22,500 nt of DNA from Glandiceps talaboti (Eukaryota > Hemichordata > Enteropneusta > Spengelidae), in contig NC_135564.1 in assembly GCF_964340395.1 (NCBI RefSeq), forward strand, positions 18,244,431 through 18,266,930, written 5' to 3'. The translations under genes were made by a program, and so were the position numbers. Shown here one piece after another: positions 1 through 8,337 of this stretch (positions are counted from its first letter, which is position 1; each line of letters starts with the position of its first letter). The notes beneath the pieces were generated by a model that had not been told where the DNA came from, did not search any database, and saw only the letters and a list, made by a program, of their open reading frames with translations.

Positions 1-1082
1 GCTATTTATCAACGAGTTTGGTTTTCAGTACTTAAAGAATGACTTCCCTGTATCATTTTACACAGCAAGTGACGTTTATTGATAAATGCATCAACAATAA
101 TTGTTATGTCGATGATTTATCTTAACGGAATTGAGTTAATATTCCCACTGTGGTTGCTTGATTTTGAGCACGTCAGTGTTTTGCAATTCAATGGATATCC
201 ATGATGTTTCCCTAAAATCATAAAAATTATCATGTTGGTTTTTATATAGCCCTTTTCCACACTCTGCTTAAAACATATTACAACTATTTCCCATGGTACG
301 GACTTATAACATCACAAATGCCCTATTCGTCTTACGTTCGCTGACTCATATACAATCAGTTGCAGTATCCATGAGGTCAGAGGAATCGACAACATGCTGA
401 TTCAGATAGCGCCACTAGAATCATACGGCTACCATGCGCCTACTAGTGTTATGATAGTCCTAGAAGTACACCAACATCATTAAAACTTAATAAAAGGGCA
501 CACTGCCATCCAACATTCAAAGTTCGAAGCATGTTCAGTGTTCCACCTATGGGAGACTTGAATAAACGTTTGCACTGTCTATTTAATCGACTTTCTCAAA
601 ACAAATCAACAACATATTTGTGCTATTCTCATAAAACGATTGCCATCACTTTTCAAAATAATACAATGTTGCATTGTATCAAGAAACTGAACTCCTGACT
701 GTGTAATTGATGTTGGTACATTCATTTTTAGGAAATGAAATTTTGATTGCTATTCACATATTAACAACTTTAAATAGTTTTGCATAGTGTTAACCGATGT
801 TGACACGTAATTATGCAAGATATATAATTGCCAATAATGGTGACAACTAATTAATATGTTTTTATACGTGCCAGTTTTAGTTCTCTGACAATATAAAAAA
901 ATCAATTCAACGTCTTAAAAATCAATCTTAGGCAATATAATTTACAACATACATTCTCTTTCTAATATTATAATAACAGTAGGGAGGTCCGTGTCTATAC
1001 ATAGTACATTTTCAGCATTTTGGCAATATGACTATTTAAATGTACCATTGGCGTATGCAATGGAATGGTTTGATAACATAGA

Positions 1083-1083
<1 letters not shown>
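1..1083. other. Non-coding stretch, nothing recognised
   Basis: AT-rich sequence with stop codons in all frames. I see no exon-like frame, RNA gene or repeat family that recurs elsewhere in the window. It could be intergenic or intronic. Confidence 0.6.
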
Positions 1084-1121
<38 letters not shown>

Positions 1122-1124
1122 GCC

Positions 1125-1172
<48 letters not shown>

Positions 1173-1235
1173 CGTCCGTCCGTCCGTCCGTCCGTCCGTC
1201 CGTCCGTCCGTCCGTCCGTCCGTCTGTCTGTCTGC
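1084..1235. repeat. Compound (CTGT)n-(CCGT)n microsatellite
   Basis: About 80 bp of CTGT/GTCT units with one GCCTG interruption near 1121 passes directly into about 55 bp of CCGT units (about 1167-1222) and back to a few CTGT units. The T-to-C change is fixed across a block of consecutive units, which suggests that a single variant unit expanded by slippage. The Cys/Leu/Ser/Val-rich open frame through it (991-1389) is a by-product of the repeat and not a gene. Confidence 0.95.
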
Positions 1236-3114
1236 TGTACGTATATGTGTGTTTCTATATATTAATCTATGCTGTATACATGATGTTATGAAATGGTTAC
1301 AAGGCTGTCTACCTGGGTGTTCTGTACCTTTATATATGTCTCTCTGTTCGTCCTGTCTTCATACGAATGTCGATGTCGTATATAACTAAAAATTATAGTA
1401 ATTGCTCTTACTAAAGTAATTTATAACGGGTACCCCATGGCTTAATTCATTAACGGTATTTGGTATGGATGCCCACTAATAGATGCATTAGAATACATTC
1501 AGTACATTTCTGTTCTTATAATCTATACATAGTACAAAAACCATTTTTTTACAGTTGAAAAACTGTTAACCATTCAAACTAATTTGGAATTCTTCACAAA
1601 TATTGATTCATTTATCAGCTCGTAAGCTGTAACAAATGAGTTTGCTAAGAAAGCAGAGGAACAGATTACATATCTCTTGATGCATTTTTTCGAAAGCCTT
1701 TCAACCATTCAATGTTCAATTACATGTTATCTGCATACACAGTCGATATGTTATTCCCAGTCACTGGTCGTAAAATGTGTCGTGTATCATTGTTATTGCA
1801 GCTAAATCCATACAGATGAGGAAATAATTTGTAATATTGAAGATTAACGTTACTGTAATCCTATTTCTACGTTGTTTCCGTTGATGTTCCGAACGGTACT
1901 GGCTTAAACCGATCAACAAACGAAATAGTCTTATAAATAGTTATATGTGTTGTATTTACTTGAACTTTCACAATCTTCGGTGACTCGGATAAATTTATAA
2001 AAATGTACTTAATCAGTCTTACGTCATTAGTAACCTTTCTACCATACATGTTTACGGTTTTCTTGAATGTACTCTTTTTTCAATTTCAAGTCTTAGGCAA
2101 CGGTGTTGCTTTTCTTGAAAACGTATGACGTATGAGGTGAACCTTTTAAGGGAATGGGGCTGTTTCTGATAAATTAGAAAATATATGTTTCCTGTACATG
2201 TAAGTTATAGGACTTTTGTTGGACGCAAGAAATTAGTGTTAAGTCGTTCGATTTTCGTTCATGTGTTCTTGTCATAATTGATCGGGTATGTTACGGCGCA
2301 GACTCAGAATATTATAAGATATTAAACTCAAGTTAATGGTTTTGTCATTGACGACCTCTGTAAGGTCTATAATGTTCGCTTCAACGTTTGCACGCCTTGT
2401 TTTTCTTATAGACAAGAAATAGGGATGGACACTTCTTCAAAGGATAGAAAACTGTAATGCTTTTTCCTTGTTATAAACATTCACACTGAAGTGGTCTTTT
2501 TGACATGATTAAGAATCTGTTTAGAATGTGGTCTAAAAGATACATTCTCCCTCATGGGTGATCTACCTTTTTGTTTGTTTGGATCAGAGGGTCAGATTTA
2601 TCCAGAGGAATCACTACTGCGCAGTTTGTTTTTGCTACACTTAGTTCATTTATTATACCAGGCCGCGCCAAACATTCCATTCATTTTTGTAGTTATACAA
2701 ATTATCCCTACAAATTGTAGTGTTTGTATCCTGAACTTTACGAATTAACTCATTCTTTTCAAATTGATAAAGTCTTGCGTAGACCCTTGCAATATGCAGA
2801 CATCATAAACTTGGATTTGGAGTCAGAACTTTAAATGATTAATGACATTGGTAACTGTCAGAGCTATCTGAGTTGAAACTATATACTTGAAAAACACTAT
2901 GCATCTATTTGTTTCACAACATTAATAAATATATGTAGGTCTTATAGTGATATGATTGTAATACTACTCGCACGTCTCCAACATTAAAACGTTGCAACAC
3001 TTATACCAAGCCTATGCCTTTGGGTGCCTTCTTTCCGTGAACATGACGTATGTTCAAAGCTCGATTACAACCTTAACAACGATCACGTGTGAATTGTGGG
3101 TGTTATGCCCCCGC
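1236..3114. other. Non-coding stretch, nothing recognised
   Basis: Unique-looking AT-rich DNA. Short open frames at 1867-2049 (-) and 2554-2748 (+) have no recognisable domain, no splice-site support and no codon bias that I can see, so I do not call them. Confidence 0.55.
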
Positions 3115-3220
3115 AACTGTTACCGATTTTAGTTTGTTCCACAAGTGTTACCGGCTTTAGTTATAAACGACAAGTGTTACCGACTTTAGTTATAACCTAC
3201 AAGTGTTACCGACTTTAACG
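3115..3220. repeat. 28/29-bp tandem repeat, about 3.7 copies
   Basis: Units begin at about 3115, 3143, 3172 and 3201. Each starts with A-A-(G/C)-TGTTACCG and continues with a CTTTAGTTATAA-like half. The first unit is 28 bp and the most diverged, the next two are 29 bp, and the last is cut short by AACGTATATAATG. The middle units differ by only a few bases, so the array is a small, relatively young minisatellite. No function is visible. Confidence 0.85.
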
Positions 3221-4589
3221 TATATAATGAACTATTCCTCCCACGGCTAAGAAAGGAAAACTGAAAGCATATTACATATACAATGTGTGTGTGTGTGTTT
3301 GTACATGCAAAAAAGACAGGAACTCTCAATTGGGGCCATCTATTTTTCCCATGATTTCCTAGTGGAAGGGGGTAGGGGGATCAAGAAATTACACCAGGAA
3401 AATGGAAAATCCTCCGACCTCCCCCTGGAAGTAAAACCTGGACAATCCCTTATATACCATATCCCCTACAAAGCATGTACGAAAAGAGTAAATGATATGA
3501 AAATATAGCACACAAGGATTATTGGACATGGTTTAACACGGCTACTGTTGTAATAACGAGGTAATTTATAATTTAAAATACACCTAATAAGATTAGGAAA
3601 AAAACGTCTTTATTAGTACGCTTTACCAAATGCGTTTTAATCTTTGGCGCTTTCGAGCCACAGGTAAATATATCGCGCTTTCTTCTCGTTGCCGTTGACT
3701 CTGACTATACAAGAACATAGGTGTTCAAATTACAAATGGCATGATATGAATTTTGAATGAAGCTGAGAATAGGAAAAAAGATTATGTAGTTTTCAACGGT
3801 GGCATATAATTCATTATTGATTACATTTCATAGAAGAAAGTAGTTAAACACATCTTTTCCAATCATCTAGACTTTATGTTTTCATTTCGACAGTGTTAGG
3901 TGTGAAATCAGATAACGCCGTTTCAGACTTACTTCATTAAGTGTGTTAACAATATCACGATACAACCGTCTTGTTTATTAAGACTTCAAAGAAAATAGTC
4001 CAACTTGTACACTTTGCACGAATGCGATTCTTAAGCTTTGTGAAAAGCACTTCAAACGACCACAGTATCGATCAGAATATCTGGATATCTTGTTCAGAAT
4101 AGCCCGAAGAATTTGATTTTCGATTTTCAAAACCCTATTAACAATTCTTCATCAAGCATTTATTAATATCCCCAAAACATATGACATTAAGATAAATAAC
4201 TAAGCTTTGTGAATATTGCTATCAGAGTGTACTGAAGCGATATCATATTACTACCGATCTGTATAACTTTAATTACTATTACTGTAACAAAACAAACCAG
4301 AATTGGTTTTCATGCAACCAACGTCTGTCCTCCAGACAACTATAATGCCGAAAAGGTCACCGTGCGTAACTTTCAAGTAAGATTTATATAGACTGCACAT
4401 GGTATAATATTTCCTCGATATTCATCAAGGAAATGCCCAATGCATTTTTTTTTAAAGCTGCGTACTATCGTTGCTACTTTTTTCTTCCTGCTACAAACTC
4501 TTTTACAAGAGGCCAATGACGGTATCTTTCTAATAGAGTCTGATTTGTTAATCGAAAGTGTACAGAGCCAGTAAGTTTGGCGTAAAATC
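3221..4589. other. Non-coding stretch, nothing recognised
   Basis: Contains a short (GT)n tract near 3284-3298 and purine-rich or C-rich patches near 3364-3430. No frame resembles a known protein. The end near 4589 is the approximate left edge of detectable similarity to the repeat copy that follows. Confidence 0.5.
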
Positions 4590-4638
4590 ACAGTTGTTTT
4601 TAAAATAAGTATGTTCTTCCAATCTGTAATGGCTGTAC

Positions 4639-4643
4639 ATCTG
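4639..4643. repeat. Putative target-site duplication (left)
   Basis: The pentamer ATCTG directly precedes the LINE fragment and recurs at 4884-4888 directly after its GATT tail. Removing the LINE plus one pentamer restores the order ACATCTGATG, collinear with copies A and B of the host element. The duplication is short and part of it could be microhomology. Confidence 0.6.
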
Positions 4644-4790
4644 TGGTACACCTATGGTGATCGTGCTTTCTCGCGTACCGCCCCCCCCCCCCTCGCTTGG
4701 AACAATGTCCCTCTAGAAGTGGGCCAGTCACCCAGCCTTGATATTTTTAAGAAGCGCATCAAGACTTATCTGTTTGGCAGAGCCTACTGA
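4644..4790 (+). pseudogene. C-terminal remnant of LINE reverse transcriptase ORF
   Basis: In one uninterrupted frame the sequence encodes YGDRAFS (4653-4673), a proline run from a 12-C tract (4681-4692), AWNNVPLEV (4695-4721), then SLDIFKKRIKTYLF (4734-4775) and GRAY followed by TGA at 4788-4790. This GDRAFS ... WN-xx-P ... SL-xx-FK-xx-LKT-x-LF signature is the C-terminal end, downstream of the RT palm, in CR1/L2-group ORF2 proteins. The palm, YADD motif and endonuclease are absent, so this is only a fragment. The frame is unbroken, including across the C tract, which suggests a fairly recent insertion. The opposite-strand frame at 4728-5012 is a shadow. Confidence 0.85.
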
Positions 4791-4817
4791 CATCTCTATA
4801 TACCCACACTTTTGTAA

Positions 4818-4856
4818 AGCGCCATTGAACATTGCTACGTAGTGGAGTTTGGCGCT
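4818..4856 (+). other. 3' UTR hairpin of the LINE
   Basis: AGCGCC at 4818-4823 and GGCGCT at 4851-4856 form a 6-bp stem, extendable by A4824 with T4850. The loop region contains the self-complementary CTACGTAG. Its place just upstream of the microsatellite tail fits the RT-recognition hairpin known for L2/CR1-type elements. That role is inferred here. Confidence 0.65.
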
Positions 4857-4883
4857 ATATAAATCTCTTTGATTGATTGATTG

Positions 4884-4888
4884 ATCTG
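4884..4888. repeat. Putative target-site duplication (right)
   Basis: ATCTG after the GATT tail, identical to 4639-4643. Confidence 0.6.
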
Positions 4889-5142
4889 ATGAGAAGAAAC
4901 CGATAACACAGAGACCATATGGAAAACTCACATGTAAAAAATATATTAATAGGATAAAATAAAAATATCTACCTACCTCATCTATTATAATATTGGGTGT
5001 AATCGGAACCACACAATATTTTTGTTAGGCCTTAGACTCACACAACAGAGACACCATTATCACCCATGTGTAATCTTCCACATTGAAGAGCAATATATTT
5101 AGTTTGTCGCCAAGGTTACAGTACTAAAACATGATAACTATA

Positions 5143-5144
<2 letters not shown>

Positions 5145-5183
<39 letters not shown>
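5145..5183. repeat. (AT)n microsatellite, left flank of palindrome
   Basis: About 38 bp of alternating AT. Together with the (TA)n at 5428-5519 it brackets the hammerhead palindrome, suggesting that the element went into, or brought with it, a TA repeat. Confidence 0.95.
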
Positions 5184-5186
<3 letters not shown>

Positions 5187-5220
5187 TTTTTGAAAATTTG
5201 AACCAAATTATATGCTATAG

Positions 5221-5269
5221 ACCCTACGGAACTGTTTCGTGAGGTGCGTAGTCCTCACTCATCAGGGGT
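5221..5269 (-). ncRNA. Hammerhead ribozyme, left-arm copy with one stem III mismatch
   Basis: Read on the - strand: CTGATGA (5265-5259), stem II GTGAGG (5258-5253) with CCTCAC (5244-5239) closing an 8-nt loop, GAAA (5238-5235), then stem III ACAG-TT-CCGT (5235-5226) and the cleavage nucleotide A5225. The third stem III pair is A-C instead of A-U because of the base at 5228. Stem I begins with three C-G pairs and an A-U pair. With only four stem III pairs, the mismatch probably weakens activity. Type I topology with a tiny stem III is as in Penelope-like elements. Confidence 0.7.
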
Positions 5270-5277
5270 AGGGTTCT

Positions 5278-5326
5278 ACCCCTGATGAGTGAGGACTACG
5301 CACCTCACGAAACAGTTCTGTAGGGT
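5278..5326 (+). ncRNA. Hammerhead ribozyme, intact core (type I, minimal stem III)
   Basis: All conserved parts are present in order: CUGAUGA (5282-5288); stem II GUGAGG (5289-5294) with CCUCAC (5303-5308), six pairs closing the loop ACUACGCA; GAAA (5309-5312); stem III ACAG (5312-5315) with CUGU (5318-5321) and a UU loop; and the cleavage-site nucleotide A5322, predicted cut 5322/5323. Stem I starts with C5281-G5323, C5280-G5324, C5279-G5325 and A5278-U5326, then opens. The role inferred from known Penelope hammerheads is self-cleavage of element transcripts. In this locus the opposite arm could sequester the ribozyme in a long duplex, so activity in cis may depend on where transcription starts or on co-transcriptional folding. 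Confidence 0.85.
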
Positions 5327-5369
5327 CTATAGCATATAATTTGGTTCAAATTTTCAAAAACTGTATATA

Positions 5370-5424
5370 ATTCGCTCTACTACCCGTATTGAGCACTTTT
5401 ATGTGGTTTTATCTACATCCAGTC

Positions 5425-5427
<3 letters not shown>
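5370..5427 (+). mobile_element. Unpaired extension of the right palindrome arm
   Basis: A 58-bp non-repetitive stretch (ATTCGCTCTACTACCCG...CATCCAGTCAA) lies between the right arm and the distal (TA)n. It has no counterpart left of the palindrome, so the right repeat is longer than the left, or the left copy was truncated at or near its TA end. It probably belongs to the same element. Confidence 0.5.

Positions 5428-5519
<92 letters not shown>
5428..5519. repeat. (TA)n microsatellite, about 46 units
   Basis: About 92 bp of uninterrupted TA, the longest perfect dinucleotide tract of this type in the window. Such tracts readily extrude cruciforms and break or slip. Confidence 0.97.
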
Positions 5520-5522
<3 letters not shown>

Positions 5523-5527
5523 ACTTA

Positions 5528-5666
5528 AGCAAGGTTAATGCTCACAATCAAACTGGGTCACATGATTGATCAGTGGTAATCTTTCCTTCAATTGGTCATG
5601 ACTTGCAAATCTTGAGAAAAGCTTTTCTGGTCGTGACTTACTGATCAATGGTAAATCTACCTTGCT
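5528..5666. repeat. Weak imperfect palindrome with AGCAAGGT ends
   Basis: AGCAAGGT (5528-5535) and ACCTTGCT (5659-5666) are terminal inverted repeats. Inside, ATTGATCAGT near 5562-5571 and ACTGATCAAT near 5640-5649 are also inverted relative to each other, but the spacing differs between the halves. It could be a degraded small inverted-repeat element. A chance arrangement is possible. Confidence 0.35.
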
Positions 5667-5932
5667 ATTTATAATGAAGCAAAGGTTGGGGATAGCTCGC
5701 TACAGTTTACACCCTAGGTGTCAAATGTCAACCATTTTAAAGTTACATAAGGGGTAATTTGAAAAGAGTAAACACTAACATAGGTGGTAAACCTTGGCCA
5801 TAACACTCGTTATCAAAATGGAATTGGGAAACAGAAATGACACCCTTTATTTTATGTCCTTGTATTAATATGGAAAATGCGGCATTATCTGCTATGAAAT
5901 GATCATTTCATGAAATTTAGTTGACAATGATC
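5667..5932. other. Non-coding stretch, nothing recognised
   Basis: No repeat, frame or RNA gene recognised. Confidence 0.5.
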
Positions 5933-6095
5933 AATATTAGTAGGATTTTTGTTGAGCCAGACGATAAAAATGTAGCAATGTTAGTAAGATTTTTGTCAAG
6001 CCAAACGATAAAATGCAGCGATGTTAGTCAGATTTTGTGGAGCGAGACGATAAAATGCAGCAATGTTAGTGACATTTTTGTCGAGTCAGATGACG
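5933..6095. repeat. Decayed about 43-bp minisatellite, about 4 units
   Basis: Units start at about 5933, 5977, 6020 and 6062 (spacings 44, 43, 42). Shared elements are AATGTTAGT, a GATTTTTGT-like block and a GAGC(C/G)AGACGATAAAA-like block. The open frame at 5921-6115 gives a pseudo-periodic peptide, but unit lengths are not consistently multiples of three, which argues against coding. The units differ by roughly a sixth to a quarter of their bases, so the array is old. Confidence 0.8.
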
Positions 6096-7132
6096 TTTTG
6101 TTTCAGGTTTCATGATTTCAATTGTAAAATGATCAAACTTTTAGTGCAATGCTCATGTATGTAAAGTTGTTAAATAGATGGTCTATACCCCAACCCCACC
6201 CCACCCTTCCATTTGTACTCGTATTTCTTTCAAATGTAGAACCCACTATTCTATACACAGCTATCATTGGAAAGTTTGAATTATTTGAATAATATACCTC
6301 ATTGGCGTGGGAAGATTTATTATTTAGTAATGAAATGAAATAAAAGTGAGTGTAGGCAACACGTTAACAATTAATCTCTAATATAATATAGATTATAACG
6401 CAATATATGGTAACAAAATACAGCTGCTTCGGGAGGTGTTTAAGACAACCCTGTCTAATATAATATTTTAAGATTATTATAAATATCAAATACTTACATG
6501 TTTTATTTTGTGGTTATTCGCCCTACATGCTCACGATCAAATATGTAAATTACCTCGTAAATTAGCTTTTCAAATCTCAGCATCCAAATCTTCATCCGTT
6601 TACTTATGTTATATGAGATATAAGATCTATTCAAATTGTAAATATTCATGGGGATATTCCTGAATTGATATTTACATCTTGAGTATAACATAATATTATG
6701 CTTTCTACAACTTCTGTAAGATATACGTGAAAGACAGCTCCCTTGATTCAAACTAATTCCAAAGTTATCGAGTAAAATATGAAAATAACCTATAAACGAT
6801 ATTTTTTACGAAATTAAAAAGTTAGTAATTATCAATCGCGTTGTGAAGTATTGCTTTTAATAAGACCATGGGATATCCTGAGGCATAGGCAATATACAGC
6901 TGGAATATTTACTTGGGCATCTCCTTATGCTTGTGTACCCCAATCGGGTATTACTGAGATATGATATGGAATGAATGACTTTCTCTGTTTACATGAATTG
7001 ATGGTTTTGCATATTTGACTAATAATCCTATTACATAAGATACCCTACGTTTTTTGAAAGATATTTGGCATATCCTCTGTTTTTGTAACAAGTGAAAAAA
7101 CATCAACATATACTCCTGCCAGTTCCTCAATA
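6096..7132. other. Non-coding stretch, nothing recognised
   Basis: AT-rich. Includes a short C-rich patch near 6189-6207. The - strand frame at 6503-6751 has no recognisable features. Confidence 0.5.
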
Positions 7133-7287
7133 TACATACATACATACATACATACATACATACATACATACATACATACATACATACATACACACATACA
7201 CATACATACATACATACATACATACATACATACATAATACATACATAATACATACATACATACACACATAGACATACATACATACAT

Positions 7288-7320
<33 letters not shown>

Positions 7321-7403
7321 TACATACATACATACATACATACATACATACATACATACATGCATACATGCATACATACACACATACATGCATACATGCA
7401 TAC
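7133..7403. repeat. Long interrupted (ATAC)n microsatellite
   Basis: About 270 bp of CATA/TACA units with CACA, ATAATA, GACA and GCATACAT variants scattered through it. The variant TACATGCA units cluster at the right end (about 7360-7400). The three overlapping Met/Tyr/Val/Cys frames on the - strand are the repeat read in different frames. Confidence 0.97.
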
Positions 7404-8260
7404 AATAGTTTCTATAGAATATCTTACATGACTCCAGTCATGTTATCATAAAGTGTTGGCAGAATCATTTACTATTTTCTGACGAGTATGTTGTAGGCGA
7501 TATCTTTATTAGGTTCCTGTATCGCTATTACTTTTGACGATTACGCTGTATACATCACGAACACCTCATAGTCATGTTTATCTTGATTATGCAATCACAC
7601 CCAGTTACTCTTCTGCACCTGTTTAACTGTGTTTTATGCACCATATAACTTTATTTCATTATGTTAAAGTAGCGGTGTGAGTTCATTGGGGTTTTTGTAC
7701 TATACACTGTCTTCGTGTTATTATTATTAAGGGTTATCACCAGAATGGAGAAAAGAGCAGAATATAAGATAAAATCACGATGCTGTGCCCATTAACAGAG
7801 TAACTATGATTGGGTCTTCACGTACCCTTGATCTAGTCTTTAATTTGACGAGGGTGTAGATTGAATTCAGTGTCGGTAAACCATGATGGGATTGATCTCT
7901 TGGTCAGGAGTTACACAAAGATAGACAAGATAAATTCACTTGCAAAACATTGAGCAATTTAGGTTGGCTTACTCATAATTGCTTCGATGCATATGATTCT
8001 TTTTAGAAGTCAACCTCTGTTGACCCCATATGTCGACCCCCCAAAAACCTCCACTGGCTACTACTTTCTCTTTCATAAAGAAGACATCCTTACTTGGAGC
8101 AGTTGAACAGAGGCTTTGTTGCCACCCTTACAACTTATCACTGTATTTTTCTAACGCTGTTGTACATCATTACACGGATTATTGTATGGAATCCTGAATT
8201 ACAATTTTGATGCTGTCAATAATCAAATCAACCAATCGTTAACCTCTAAGTCAGTTATAA
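7404..8260. other. Non-coding stretch, nothing recognised
   Basis: No coding frame, RNA gene or recurrent repeat recognised. Confidence 0.5.
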
Positions 8261-8337
8261 TTCGATAAGAGAGATTTTCATGGATAAGTTTGGCTCCGCT
8301 TAATCCAAACTTATCCACGAAGACCTTTCTTATCGAA
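8261..8337. repeat. Imperfect hairpin with arms of about 33 bp
   Basis: TTCGATAAG...GGATAAGTTTGG (8261-8293) faces CCAAACTTATCC...CTTATCGAA (8305-8337) across an 11-nt loop (CTCCGCTTAAT). The 12 bp next to the loop pair perfectly and the outer CGATAAG pairs perfectly, with a mismatched middle. It could be a small foldback/MITE or a stem-loop RNA. Nothing shows transcription. Confidence 0.7.

Larger units (their letters stand above)
4644..4883 (+). mobile_element. 5'-truncated non-LTR retrotransposon (CR1/L2-like LINE) 3' end
   Basis: About 240 bp: the last 49 codons of a reverse-transcriptase ORF (4644-4790), a short 3' UTR and a GATT microsatellite tail (4871-4883). The 3' UTR has a stem typical of CR1/L2-group tails: AGCGCC (4818-4823) pairs with GGCGCT (4851-4856), followed by ATATAAATCTCTTT and the tail. 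Known behaviour of this group: target-primed reverse transcription starts at the 3' end, often giving 5' truncation, and the 3' hairpin plus microsatellite are the recognition end. Inference: a dead-on-arrival copy inserted into copy C. Clade assignment beyond CR1/L2-like is not possible from so little sequence. Confidence 0.85.
4590..5034 (-). mobile_element. Copy C of a small inverted-terminal-repeat element, interrupted by a LINE
   Basis: Two parts, 4590-4643 and 4884-5034, align with the same element seen at 14361-14717 and 14914-15294. Shared blocks include TTCTTCCAATCTGTAATGG (4612-4630; reverse complement in copy A near 14525-14543), AGAAACCGATAACACAGAGA (4893-4912; near-identical in copy B at about 15131-15150) and the TACCTACCTC block near 4970-4980. 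The outer end carries GGAACCACACAAT...TTAGGCCT (about 5006-5032), matching the terminal repeat of the other copies. The left part is short, and similarity fades beyond about 4590. Non-autonomous MITE-like element is my inference. No coding capacity is seen. Confidence 0.7.
5178..5369. mobile_element. Near-perfect 94-bp-arm palindrome, Penelope-like element derivative
   Basis: Left arm 5178-5271 and right arm 5276-5369 are reverse complements about an axis at 5273.5, with a 4-nt spacer and one discrepancy in 94 positions (G5228 against T5319, a G-U wobble in RNA). Each arm carries a hammerhead ribozyme motif next to the centre. Hammerheads with a very short stem III are established features of the terminal repeats of Penelope-like retroelements, so I infer that the arms are two terminal-repeat fragments joined head to head. 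The right arm continues into 5370-5427, which has no partner on the left. No GIY-YIG endonuclease or reverse-transcriptase coding sequence is present. An alternative is a foldback or MITE element that captured the ribozyme. Confidence 0.75.

Noticed and set aside
4886-4900. CTGATGAGAAGAAAC resembles hammerhead CUGAUGA...GAAA
   Set aside because: No stem II between the two boxes. The aligned positions in copies A and B lack CTGATGA, and the junction is partly created by the LINE target duplication.
4373-5012. Two - strand frames of 92 and 94 codons
   Set aside because: One is antisense to the LINE ORF remnant and runs into repeat copy C. The other overlaps the left half of copy C and has no domain.
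6951-7405. Cys/Met/Tyr/Val-rich proteins on the - strand
   Set aside because: Pure translations of the ATAC microsatellite in three frames.
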